The notes under the pieces were generated by a model. The model worked only from the letters and a program-made list of their open reading frames with translations. It did no database searches and was not told where the DNA came from. Of a stretch of 64,000 nucleotides of DNA, positions 13,452 to 23,559 are shown piece by piece; position 1 is the stretch's first letter; the number at the start of each line of letters is the position of its first letter. The stretch is taken from positions 28,811,972 through 28,875,971 of the forward strand of contig CM022672.1 in the NCBI GenBank assembly GCA_012295275.1, read 5' to 3'. Source of the DNA: Chrysomallon squamiferum. Its lineage: Eukaryota; Mollusca; Gastropoda; Neomphalida; Peltospiridae. The position numbers were made by a program, and so were the translations under genes.

Positions 13452-13838
13452 TTAATGTGTTGTCCCAGATGTCATGAGCTGACCCGGATTATTGTGAGTT
13501 TTTCTGTGTTTTCCAAGTCCCTGCACTGAGGAGTAAGTCTTGCCACAGATTTCACAGTTTAAGGTACCAGCATGAGCCTTTAAGTGTCCTTCCAAATGAT
13601 TCCGTTCATAGAAACCTTTAGAACATAGATGACACCGAAACAAATCTCCAGTGTGTTTCCTTTTGTGTCTCATTAAATTTCCAGCAAAACACGACTGAAA
13701 TGAACACTGATCACATCTGTAAATTTTTTCTGAGTCATTTATCTCCGCCTGTCTCCTCCGATGTCGTTCATATCTCTGAAAGTTGGACATATCCATAACT
13801 CCTCCCTGATTTTCTTCAACAAACGATGTTGTAATATT
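13452..13838 (-). CDS. gene B terminal exon B2, three C2H2 fingers
   Basis: Acceptor TTGATCTCTACAG precedes 13838; phase 0, 128 codons to the stop, opening NITTSFVEENQGG. A basic patch (ERHRRRQ) lies ahead of the fingers, which sit at about residues 42-62, 69-89 and 95-115. Finger 1 is CDQCSFQSCFAGNLMRHKRKH. The nearest relative in the window is B1, next door, which points to a local tandem exon duplication. The upstream in-frame ATG at 13796 would leave out 14 residues and is not needed if the exon is spliced. Confidence 0.9.
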   Translation of the reverse strand, partial: NITTSFVEENQGGVMDMSNFQRYERHRRRQAEINDSEKIYRCDQCSFQSCFAGNLMRHKRKHTGDLFRCHLCSKGFYERNHLEGHLKAHAGTLNCEICGKTYSSVQGLGKHRKTHNNPGQLMTSGTTH

Positions 13839-15206
13839 CTGTAGAGATCAAGAAAAAAAATTTAAGAAATGTGTCTAAATTAACTGTCCTTTCTCTCCAT
13901 CATCTCTTATGTAAATATTAATAAATATTAAATATTAATTACAAAAATGAATTATTATTTCATGTTCATCATGACAAAGAATATCAAATGCAAACAAGCA
14001 ATGTGCCTTTCCTGCCAATTTCATAAGAAGAAATATTCTGTTGTTAACTGAAATTTTCATTTAAGAATCTTGTGACTCTTTTTAAACTTAAATTTAAAAT
14101 GGCTTCTATGCAAGAAAACAGAGGTATAGTGTTAGTGACTGAATATCATTATTACTGTAATGTACAAGGGTACTCTTTGTAACTGTCAATCTTTCAAATG
14201 TTTTTACATAAAAAACATATAACAAACCAAAATAAAAACATCTTGTAGGATACATTCTCATTGACTATTGCCCTTTATTGATATGACATTTATAAATAGA
14301 TAACTTTTGGAAAAAATAAATTTAAGACTGTGATGTGCACTGAAATATTGTGTATATCAGAGATACTTGTCAATAATTTACCCTATTAAATGTTGAAACC
14401 CTCCATGCCATCTTAATAATTTAAATAAAAAACAACTTTGTCATATTTTGTAAACATAAAAACTACATCTAAATTAAAGCATAGATATGCAGTTTCTTGT
14501 TATAAAAAAGTTACATTTGAATTTTCAAATATCACATTCAGGAAGATGTGAAAAAAGCTACTTACATTTTAAAATGACATCATAATAACAAAGAAAAACT
14601 AAAGAAAATGGGAAAAACAGATGTTTCTACAGCCTGAAGTGACTAAATAGTACTACTACTACTAATAAAAATAAATAAATAAATAAATAAAATAAAACCT
14701 TACTATTCAGTAAACAAAATTCAGTGTTTCACAATTTTATTGAAAAACTTCAAAAATACAAACAGAAACTAAATACAGTTACTTTTAAAGTTATATTCTT
14801 TATTTGTTTTAAAGGAATTTTTTTTTAGAGCAATGCAATTTATACAAAAATCTTTCTTCTAATACAATCATGTTCAGTTAGAGTTACAACAAATTCTAAA
14901 TTTTGTGTATACTGGAAATAAAACATTGCAGCACAAATACGAATTGGATAGTTTTGGCCATAACATTTGTTGATTCAAACTAATTGTTTATTCTACTTAT
15001 AGTTCTTTTTCTCACAAGAACACACTGATATCTTAAAGTACACTCAATCCTGAAGGCTTGTAGTCAGACAAGTGTAATATAAAGCTCATCAGTGAGTCTT
15101 GCAACCACTAATGAACAGTGCTTTTTTCTCAGTGACATGTCCATTTACAAAAAAAACATAAAATACATTTGGGATTTCATGATAATGTGATCAAGACATG
15201 AAGAAA

Positions 15207-15536
15207 TTAATTTTTTTTATGGCTTTTAACATGTCTAGATAAACCACTAAATGAAGAATAGTTTTGCCCACAAATTTTACACCGAAGCTGGCCTGCATGG
15301 GCTTTCAAATGGTATGCTAACTGTGTTTTGTAGGAGTAATGCCGTGGACATAAGTGACATTGGAAGAAGTCTCCTGTGTGGATTCGCTTGTGGGCGAGAA
15401 GATGTGCCTTGTACGCACTCTGATACTTGCACTGGTCACACTTGAACACGAACCTGTCCTGAGACACATACAAGTATTTTGCTGTCCAGTCATTAGCATG
15501 TGAAGCAGTACTTTTGTTCATTTCCCATCCAGGATC
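15207..15536 (-). CDS. gene B terminal exon B3, three C2H2 fingers
   Basis: Acceptor TATTTTCTTCAG precedes 15536; phase 0, 109 codons, opening DPGWEMNKS. Fingers lie at about residues 33-53 (CDQCKYQSAYKAHLLAHKRIH), 60-80 and 86-106. Finger 2 has Tyr instead of Phe in the hydrophobic core (HYSYKTQLAYH). Finger 3 ends SSFSGLSRHVKSH, shared with B4, so B3 and B4 form a second sister pair. An open frame continues about 100 bases upstream past the acceptor, but the strong acceptor and the conserved phase argue that it is intronic. Confidence 0.9.
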   Translation of the reverse strand, partial: DPGWEMNKSTASHANDWTAKYLYVSQDRFVFKCDQCKYQSAYKAHLLAHKRIHTGDFFQCHLCPRHYSYKTQLAYHLKAHAGQLRCKICGQNYSSFSGLSRHVKSHKKN

Positions 15537-16341
15537 CTGAAGAAAATAATTAAAATTTACTGTTATTTGTAGATGTGCCTTATCTTCACACGAAACAATG
15601 GAAATGTTACAATGAATTGTCTCATTTATTAACAGCATTCTGGTGATTTAACACATTCAGTTCCATACATTTTTACAACACTACACAAGTTAGTTTCTTT
15701 TTCTGTGTGTATAAAGTTCAACTGTTTCACTGTCATAGACATCTTCTATGATGAAATAAAGAATAAAGGAATATGTAATGTATAACTTCCAATAATTTGT
15801 ATCAGTAATAAAGATAGCCAAAATGCACATCCAGTGTGAAATTGTTTAGTTTAACAGGCAATATGAGGTATATAGATTTCATCCATTTAATTTCTAATAA
15901 ATATGTGTTTTATTTTATTACTTTATTCAGAAAAAATAATTTTGCAATTATAAAAGAAAACAAAAATTATAACTATTTTATTATAAAAAGAAGGAAACTG
16001 AAATGACTTTTTTAAGAGATTGAATTAACAACACGTCTTTGTAACATTTTTCATGCAAAGTTTGTTTAGGAAATAAGGACAAATATCTAACACCACTTTT
16101 CTTACATTAAAACACTTATTTTGAAATTACAATAAAATGGTATATAATACTTTATAAAACATTATAATAAAAAACTGACTATCATTTGTATTCCCGTAAA
16201 TAAATACAATAATTACATACATCCCAAAATTGTTCATTCTATTCCCTCTGAATCCAGCTGTTATATAACAAATCATTTCATTTTTTTTTTTTATCCAACA
16301 ATAATGAATCTAAAATAACCATACATGAAGATCTAACATTC

Positions 16342-16713
16342 TCAACAATAGTGCTGCAATCTCTTTTTATGTCTAGCTAAGCCACTGAAGGATGAATACT
16401 TCTGTCCACAAGTTCCACATTTCAGCAGTCCAGCATGAGCTTTCATGTGATACTCCAACTGTCTTCTGATAGAGAACATGCGAGGACAGATGTGACATTT
16501 AAAAAACTCTCCAGTGTGTTTCACCATGTGAGCCTTCAAACTGGAAGCATGGAAAGTCTCAAAGTTACACTGGCTGCACCGTTTTATATCCAAACCTTTG
16601 CGATTTCTGTCTCCCAGAGACATTGTTAATTGATCTGAATTTGTAACTGATGTCCTTGAATACTGTCCTAATCCAGAGGGCTCAGGAAAAGATGAAGTAA
16701 CTTGGTATGTATT
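16342..16713 (-). CDS. gene B terminal exon B4, three C2H2 fingers
   Basis: Acceptor TTCTTTTCTTCAG precedes 16713; phase 0, 123 codons, opening NTYQVTSSF. The long spacer contains DRNRKG. Fingers at about residues 46-66 (CSQCNFETFHASSLKAHMVKH), 73-93 (CHICPRMFSIRRQLEYHMKAH) and 99 onward (CGTCGQKYSSFSGLARHKK). The third finger's second zinc histidine is displaced: the spacing after ARH is RLQH rather than x3-H, so it may use that His or the final Cys. Paired with B3 by sequence. Confidence 0.9.
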   Translation of the reverse strand, partial: NTYQVTSSFPEPSGLGQYSRTSVTNSDQLTMSLGDRNRKGLDIKRCSQCNFETFHASSLKAHMVKHTGEFFKCHICPRMFSIRRQLEYHMKAHAGLLKCGTCGQKYSSFSGLARHKKRLQHYC

Positions 16714-18757
16714 CTGAAGAAAAGAATTAGGCCAAGCTAGTATAATGGACAATTTTGTGAAGAACAAGTCTATGAAAAATAATTAGAAAGAAAATAAATG
16801 TGCTTCATTTTATCTGTTAATAATAATAATTATATACAGCAAAAATATTTAAAAGGCAGTTTTTTTTTATCACTAGCTCCAATGTATTGAAGATGTTTGG
16901 AATGTTTCAATTTAAAAACATTTATTATCTGATGCTAAGTTCCAAAGTATCTTTAACATCATTTGTTTTGTGAGAAACATGAGATACATTAATTTTCAAA
17001 GAAAGACAAAAGTAATAAACATTCAAAGTAAGGTGTCTTTTGCTAGAAAAAAGTAATTATGTAAACAAGCAGAAATCAGTTGTAGCCTCTAAACAAGAGA
17101 TTGTTGAGTTGCTGCTTCACAGAAACTACCTCACACACACACAAACAAAAACAAAGTAAAAACATCCAGATTCATTGTGAAGGTCAGTAAATTATTTTGC
17201 TGGGTCACCAATAAAAACAATAAATAAAAAAAGTAATAATAATAATAATAATAATAAAGTAAAATTAAATAAATAAAAAAAATTATAACAATAAATTAAG
17301 AATACCTATAAAATATTATTACAGGCTGAAGATCTACTGTTGAAAGGTATTTCACATTGTGAGGAGATAGCCTGAGAATAGGAACACAGAAGTCATTTAC
17401 ATTTTATAAGCAGTTTATACTGATAATCTGAAGACACACATGTACACACACAATAATAATTTAGTGCAGATATAAAAGTTTGAGTACACTAAACCATCTG
17501 AAAGCTGTAAGAAATTAATTATCTAGGAAATCATATTTATCTGCAGTTTGTTAGAGTGCAGTATACTGTTCTTGAAGAATACAGTTAAAAAGCAATGATT
17601 TCACTATTAGTTTTTTTATTAGGACTCTGAAGAAACCAGTCAACTGATATAGTTAAATAATTCAGTAACAGCAAAAATCAGATTATATGACCAATTAAAA
17701 ATCGCTTTATATATTACATAACACACATGGACACACACATGAAACAAAAGTAAAGTAAATATTAATCAGACAAATTATTATTGCAAATATTTATTTTATT
17801 TACTTCAAATCAATCAATAAAACTATTTTCATGATTAGCAGCATCAAAAATGTACATGAATAACAACAACTTTATCATAGCTGGAAATAAATTCTCATTA
17901 TTTTTTTTTTTCTCAGTGTTGTGCACAATCTAGTCATTTTTTTCCAGTGACATGAACAATGTTTCAATAACAGGTTAACATTATTTAAACTGTCTACTTA
18001 CTTAGAAATGTAAGTAATAGAATTTAAAAAAATTACCATTCACAAACAGTAGTAATAGAAAGAAATTAAGTAAAGGCAATCTTTATTAACAAAATAATAC
18101 TATCTGTACTATCAAACCACAAAATACTATTGTATTTCAGAGCAATCAAAGTAACAGGAATGGAAAGAAAAGTGATTTTCTGTTTTTTAAAACAAAATTA
18201 TTCAGTGAAAATGTATGGAAAAATAAATAATCAAACTGGTTATAGTTTAATCAGATTATTTACTTTATTAACAGGGCAAGGAATAACTGAAAACAAACAG
18301 TAAGAAAACAGAAGAAAAAACTAAAAAAAAAAAAAAAAAAAGAAAAAGTAAAATTAATACTGATATATATATATATATATTTTTTTTTTTTTAAACTGTG
18401 TTTTCTCCTGTTGATACAAACAGAGATACATTTCACTGTTCTGTAGACCAACATGCACTTCTGACTATACATGCCAGCTATCATTCCAATAACAAAAAAG
18501 GGTTCCAGAAGATAAGTTCAGTATTAAGGGTGTGGTAATAATGGATGTTAGAATTAACAGCAATGGAATGGTCAGTACAGAAAAACTGTATGGTACTTTT
18601 AATTAGTGACAATTTAGATTTTATAAAAAAATTAAATTGAATTAAATTAAATTTAAAAAAAATTCTATATGTTATTATTTAGATTCTGTTGGTTTTGATA
18701 TTTATTATTATTATTTTTTCAATCAAGAGACATTTAAAGAAAGTTCATCTAATGATT
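16714..18757. other. intronic spacer between B4 and the duplicated segment
   Basis: About 2 kb without a recognisable exon. It contains (AAT)n near 17230-17258, poly-A/(TA)n near 18325-18380 and the 17596-17662 copy of a short dispersed repeat. I looked for a terminal exon next to the left duplicate (18758-19241), by analogy with the right copy, and found none. Confidence 0.45.
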
Positions 18758-19241
18758 GATATTTCCTTTTCCAGTTATTTGTTTTCAAAGAATGTTGATA
18801 TGTTTGTTTCAAATGTAATAAGTTCTGATTTTAACACAGTAAATCTGAGCTGATACTTAATTATTGTTGTGTAATCATACTAGCAATTAGACACAACTGA
18901 AATGGGACATCTCTGGTATTAATGAAAAATAAATATTTGAATATCTGAATAAGTTTAAATATATTATCAATTCATTTTTTTATTTTTTTTTATTTTTAAA
19001 CACTTTGGATTATCTATAAAGAAAAACTACAGAGAACTTGTATCACAAAAACATTTGTTATTAATTTATTTTTATGCAGATCTCTACATTCATGACAAAT
19101 TAATAATAATAATCTGTGTTCACATTCATGACGGATTCTTTGTTACCTCAGTCCAACTAAACAAATCATACCATAACATCCCACTGTCACAGCAGTGCAC
19201 AATAAATTTCTGTGAAAACATGCAACAGTATTTTCTTAGAA
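18758..19241. repeat. direct duplication, left copy (~485 bp)
   Basis: Matches 20074-20560 in the same orientation with over 90% identity by eye. Differences are mostly small indels in T-rich tracts and a short AAT run. Both copies start near GATATTT...CAGTTATTTG and end at ...GCAACAGTATTTTCTTAGAA. It lies downstream (in the sense of transcription) of terminal exon B5. Confidence 0.92.
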
Positions 19242-19689
19242 TGTGATTTACAAATTTTTACCTCATTTAACTGAAACAAAAAACACATACATCTGCAATG
19301 AATAATTCTTCCAGTTTACTTTATTACTATTATTCTGTGTACAACAGAACATAATTATGTATGATATGGACTTTCCATCTCTCTTCAGGAAAAAACACAC
19401 AACAAAATAAATATTTAATCAAATTTAAAAAAAAAAAAGGATAAAACAAAAATATTAATAAAAAAAGTAATAAAATAAAAATGATAATGATAATGAATTC
19501 TTTTCTTGTTCTTCTTGTTTTTTTATTTTTTTCACTATTTCTTATTATCTTCAAAACTTCTCACAATAATTCATCAAATGTGCCTATGTGTACACCAGTC
19601 CAAAAACATATAAACAGTAAGATTTCCCAAATTTACTGTAATTTTGCACACAAAAAAGTATGTAACTGTGGATATCAGTAAACATTTGC

Positions 19690-20049
19690 TCATGGATGAT
19701 GATGGTGTTTCCTCTGATGGTATCTCAGTCCATAATAGGATGAATACTTCTTGTCACACAGCTTGCACTTGAGAATCCCTGCATGTCCCATCAGATGATA
19801 GTCCAGATGACTCTTGTCAGAAAACTTGCTAGTACACAAATGGCAGTGGAGATAATTTCCAGAGTGAACTCGCATGTGTCGTTCTAAATTTGTAGTTTTT
19901 ATTGTCTGATAGCAACATAAACCACACTTGTGGATCAACCGCGAGCCCTTTTCTTTGGGGTGTTTCACAAACTCATTATTATCTCCCCAACTGTTCAAAG
20001 AATATCCTTCCCTTCCCAATGAACGAATCATGGATTCAGTTCTGTAAGT
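19690..20049 (-). CDS. gene B terminal exon B5, three C2H2 fingers
   Basis: Acceptor TTTATCTTCTGCAG precedes 20049; phase 0, 119 codons, opening TYRTESMIRS. Fingers at about residues 42-62 (CGLCCYQTIKTTNLERHMRVH), 69-89 (CHLCTSKFSDKSHLDYHLMGH) and 95-115 (CKLCDKKYSSYYGLRYHQRKH), ending in a His-rich tail. Helix residues of finger 2 resemble B7 (D at -1, H at +3). It sits between the two copies of the 485 bp duplication. The minus-strand AATAAA near 19319-19324 could end its mRNA. Confidence 0.9.
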   Translation of the reverse strand, partial: TYRTESMIRSLGREGYSLNSWGDNNEFVKHPKEKGSRLIHKCGLCCYQTIKTTNLERHMRVHSGNYLHCHLCTSKFSDKSHLDYHLMGHAGILKCKLCDKKYSSYYGLRYHQRKHHHHP

Positions 20050-20073
20050 CTGCAGAAGATAAAAATAAAAATG

Positions 20074-20560
20074 GATATTTGTTTTTCCTTTTTCAGTTAT
20101 TTGTTTTCAAAGAATGTTGATATGTTTGTTTCAAATGTAATAAGTTCTGATTTTAACACAGTAAATCTGAGCTGATACTTAATTATTGTTGTGTAACCAT
20201 ACTAGCAGTAAGACACAACTGAAATGGGACATCTCTAGTATTAATGAAAAATAAATATTTGAATAAGAACAGTTTAAATATATTATCAATTCATTCTTTT
20301 TTTATTTATTTATTATTATTATTTTTTAAGCACTTTGGATTATCTATAAAGTAAAATGACAGAGAACTTGTATCACAAAAACATTTGTTATTAATTTATT
20401 TTTATGCAGATCTCTACATTCATGACAATAATCTGTGTTCACATTCATGATGGATTCTTTGTTACTTCAGTACAACTAAACAAATAATACCATAACATCC
20501 CACTGTCACAGCAGTGCACAATAAATTTCTGTGAAAACATGCAACAGTATTTTCTTAGAA
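20074..20560. repeat. direct duplication, right copy (~485 bp)
   Basis: Second copy of 18758-19241, filling most of the intron between terminal exons B6 and B5. Its left edge lies only about 25 bases from the start of exon B5, so it includes sequence near B5's branch-point region. Not coding. Confidence 0.92.
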
Positions 20561-20631
20561 CGTCACCAGTATCCACAATTATTACTTTACGAAGGAAAAA
20601 AATATTTTTTTCAAATTGGACATGTCAAAGA

Positions 20632-20949
20632 TTAATGCTTGTGGTCAAATTTCTTATGACGACGTAGACCTGTATAGGATGTGTATTTTTTCCCACATAC
20701 AGGACACATGAGCATTCCAGCATGACCTTTCAAGTGATAGTGCAGAGAAGTTTGACTGTTAAATCGTGAAGGACACATATGACACTTGAGATAATTTCCA
20801 GAATGTGTGATCCTGTGTTTATCAAGACTTGTTGTGTAGAAAGTCTCGTAACTGCATTTGTCACATTTGTGCAATGTCTTCCTCTTTACTTTCTTCCTTT
20901 TGTCATCACTTGCTGGACCGTTATTATCAATCCAAAACTTTGTGGACGT
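20632..20949 (-). CDS. gene B terminal exon B6, three C2H2 fingers
   Basis: Acceptor TTTATTCCACAG precedes 20949; phase 0, 105 codons, the shortest three-finger exon in array B. It opens TSTKFWIDNN and carries a strongly basic patch KRKKVKRK at about residues 17-24, a likely nuclear localisation signal. Fingers at about residues 29-49 (CDKCSYETFYTTSLDKHRITH), 56-76 and 82-102. The third finger ends HKKFDHKH, so the last zinc His is spaced one residue further than usual. Related to B5 and B7 (HSGNYLxCH linker). Confidence 0.9.
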   Translation of the reverse strand, partial: TSTKFWIDNNGPASDDKRKKVKRKTLHKCDKCSYETFYTTSLDKHRITHSGNYLKCHMCPSRFNSQTSLHYHLKGHAGMLMCPVCGKKYTSYTGLRRHKKFDHKH

Positions 20950-21679
20950 CTGTGGAATAAAGCAGAACATGAACCTGTAAATTAACAACTGTACCAAACA
21001 ATACAACACATTATTTTAATAATGTTTCAAAAGAATCCATTCTCTACCATCAAATCTCTAATATGAATAAGATGGAAACAGAGCAGACATGATACAACTT
21101 TCACTGACTGTGCAAAATCCTGCAGTCTAATCTTAACAGTCACTACAACGACATGTACATACACAGCTTGGAAATACAATTCAGCAAGTTTTTCACTTCA
21201 TATTACATCACATATTCACATTATTTTACATACAACTGAAATAATTTTGAATGAAAATAACAACAACAATAATAATAGTAGTGGTAGAAAAAGAAGAAAA
21301 CAAATCTTTTGTAATTATTTCCAAGACCTGTTTGAAATCTATGTTAACACAAGTGTTAAAATTTATGCATTATAAATTTCTTTATTTTAAAATGTACTCA
21401 CATATATCAAAGATAAAATATAAATTCAAATAATAATAATAAATAAATTCAAAAAATGAAAAAAAGAGATTAAAACAGAAGTTTTTAAAACATAAAACTT
21501 TTAACTTTCTTGCATTTCTGCACTTCTGATATTTAACATTTTTTCTTCTTCTTTTGAACTTTTCTTATTTCTGAATCTAAGGAATTATTTCATGCAGTAT
21601 TGCAATGATTATAATAAATAACAACCGTGGATAGATTTAGATTGTCACCTAAAAGATTACAAATTAATACTGTTATTAA

Positions 21680-22006
21680 TTAATGATGTGTTTTTTTATG
21701 GTACTGTAAACCAGCAATTGAAGTGTATTTCCTGCCACACACATTACACATCAACATTCCTGCATGTCCTTTCAGATGGTATACCAAGTGACTTTGATCA
21801 GAAAAACGTCTTGGACACAGGTGACACTGCAAATAATTTCCTGAATGTATTCGTTTATGACGTATGAAATTTGTTCTGTAATTGGTCCGATAGGAACACT
21901 GATCACAATTAAACACAACACCAACAATGCCAGAGCTAAGCATTTCACTGTGAACTGATGTATCCATGTGTCTGTATGTTTGCATGTCCGGCTGCAGTGA
22001 TGAAGT
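21680..22006 (-). CDS. gene B terminal exon B7, three C2H2 fingers
   Basis: Acceptor TTGTCTTCTGCAG precedes 22006; phase 0, 108 codons, opening TSSLQPDMQT. Fingers at about residues 34-54 (CDQCSYRTNYRTNFIRHKRIH), 61-81 (CHLCPRRFSDQSHLVYHLKGH) and 87-107 (CNVCGRKYTSIAGLQYHKKTH). All three have complete zinc ligands and hydrophobic cores, so this looks fully functional. An in-frame ATG upstream of the acceptor exists but lies in the intron. Confidence 0.91.
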   Translation of the reverse strand, partial: TSSLQPDMQTYRHMDTSVHSEMLSSGIVGVVFNCDQCSYRTNYRTNFIRHKRIHSGNYLQCHLCPRRFSDQSHLVYHLKGHAGMLMCNVCGRKYTSIAGLQYHKKTHH

Positions 22007-22527
22007 CTGCAGAAGACAAGAATGAGCTGTATGAGTAAATTTCAAATGTTAAGAAGAAAGATCATGTGCTGCCTGTCTGCTTAACTTTCTTAACCTTTAG
22101 CTACTAATAAATATTATTTCTGCATAAATAACAAAAATACATGTTTCATATATGAATTCCTGAAAAATAATATTCAAAAATAATTAATAAATTGATTACA
22201 GTAGTTTAGAATTACTTAAAATTCATATTTATATAAGACATTCTAATTTGAAAAACACATAAAATATTTTTATATGAACTATATTTTGTTAGCAGAGAAT
22301 ATCAATGTAAAGGGTTTTCTGATGGAAAGTACAATGACAGCAAGACCAGCAAACTAATATAACCAGTAAGTTAAATTGCCTTTTCTGTTAGTTTTATATT
22401 CCATAGAAACATTTAGTGTAAATTTAATCTAACAGGATGTTTACATGAATATGTAATCTAAGTTTTTGTTTATAGTATTGCTATTTCAGTTACTTCTCAA
22501 TGAACTGTTGGTGTCTGCACAACTTAC

Positions 22528-22757
22528 AAGTCATCACAACAAACAATAATACCATCCTTTTTTGTCACATTATGACTGAATTCTAAAAGTCATCACAACA
22601 AACAATAATACCATTCTTTTTGTCACATTATGACTGAATTCTAAAAGTCATCACAACAAACAATAATACCTTTCTTTTTGTCACATTATGACTGAATTCT
22701 AAGTCATCACAACAAACAATAATACCGTTCTTTTTGTCCATTATGACTGAATTCTAA
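22528..22757. repeat. four-copy minisatellite (~57 bp unit)
   Basis: Four tandem units of 56-59 bp, each beginning AAGTCATCACAACAAACAAT and containing TTTTTGTCACATTATGACTG. The units differ by a few substitutions and indels (ACCATCC, ACCATTC, ACCTTTC, ACCGTTC). It lies in the intron between B8 and B7. Confidence 0.95.
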
Positions 22758-23133
22758 AAGTGGGACGAACATTTTGTGATGTTAGCTGTCTTCACAAAGA
22801 ACAAATGTTCATTAAATTCAAAACATTTATTCAGTAACAACAAAGCTTTTGGTTTTATGCTTTACACGCAAAGAAATACACAAATTAACAAATTATATAA
22901 AGACAAAAATGAATTTCACTTTAATGAAATTATACAAATATTTTTTTATCAGAGTTATAATTGACAACAATTTCCAAACAATGATTATAAATTAATATCA
23001 GCTTTAATTTAAAAGTCATTCCTAAATTCTGAGATATGCATATAAACTGATATAACAACAAAGACACAGGTTTCAAGTACTGTTTATATTCAAAAGTATT
23101 AAACTTAAATATTTCTAATGTTTCACAATTTCA

Positions 23134-23559
23134 TTAGGATGACTCCTTCCTCCTGTGTGCATACTGACATGTTCGTTCATGTACATATTGACCATTTTGA
23201 GTTTTAAAGGGTTTAAAACAGAATCTACAGAGCAGCTCCCCTCTGTGAGCTTTTATATGATATCTTAACTTTCCTTTATCTGTGAAATGTCTGGGGCACA
23301 GATGACAGTGGAAGTAGTCACCAGTGTGAGTACGCTGATGCCTCTTGAAGTTGTAAGGGTGTGTTGTCTGATAGTTACAAACTGAGCATGTCATAACTTT
23401 GCCAGACATGGACCTGTATTTGCAGTAATTTCTTAATGTGTTGGAATATTCCTGGAAATCACCTCGGTCCACATTATGTGACGATGGATAACTGGATTTG
23501 CACCAAGCATCTAAGGTAAGAGAGCCACTCTGAGATTCATCTTGTTTTATGTCAGAATC
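23134..23559 (-). CDS. gene B terminal exon B8, three-finger, divergent
   Basis: Acceptor TTGTTTTCTGCAG precedes 23559; phase 0, 141 codons, the longest terminal exon. It opens DSDIKQDESQ, where IKQD resembles a SUMO site with Asp in place of Glu. Fingers 1 and 2 are regular at about residues 58-78 (CSVCNYQTTHPYNFKRHQRTH) and 85-105 (CHLCPRHFTDKGKLRYHIKAH). The finger 2-3 linker is HRGELL instead of HAGxLx. Finger 3 (CRFCFKPFKTQNGQYVHERTC) has lost the Gly-Leu of the other exons and ends in Cys, making it C2HC. Nearest three-finger exon to the constant exons. Confidence 0.88.
   Translation of the reverse strand, partial: DSDIKQDESQSGSLTLDAWCKSSYPSSHNVDRGDFQEYSNTLRNYCKYRSMSGKVMTCSVCNYQTTHPYNFKRHQRTHTGDYFHCHLCPRHFTDKGKLRYHIKAHRGELLCRFCFKPFKTQNGQYVHERTCQYAHRRKESS

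Noticed and set aside
15251-15445. Open frames opposite to, or shifted from, zinc-finger exons (also 12289-12552, 20779-20985, 60862-61083 minus)
   Set aside because: They are antisense or out-of-frame shadows of the finger exons; the finger frame has the zinc ligands and splice signals.
18260-18750. A ninth three-finger exon beside the left duplicate
   Set aside because: No paired Cys or His-Ala-Gly signature on the minus strand.
22528-22757. CRISPR array
   Set aside because: Direct tandem repeats with no unique spacers, in an animal genome; it is a minisatellite.
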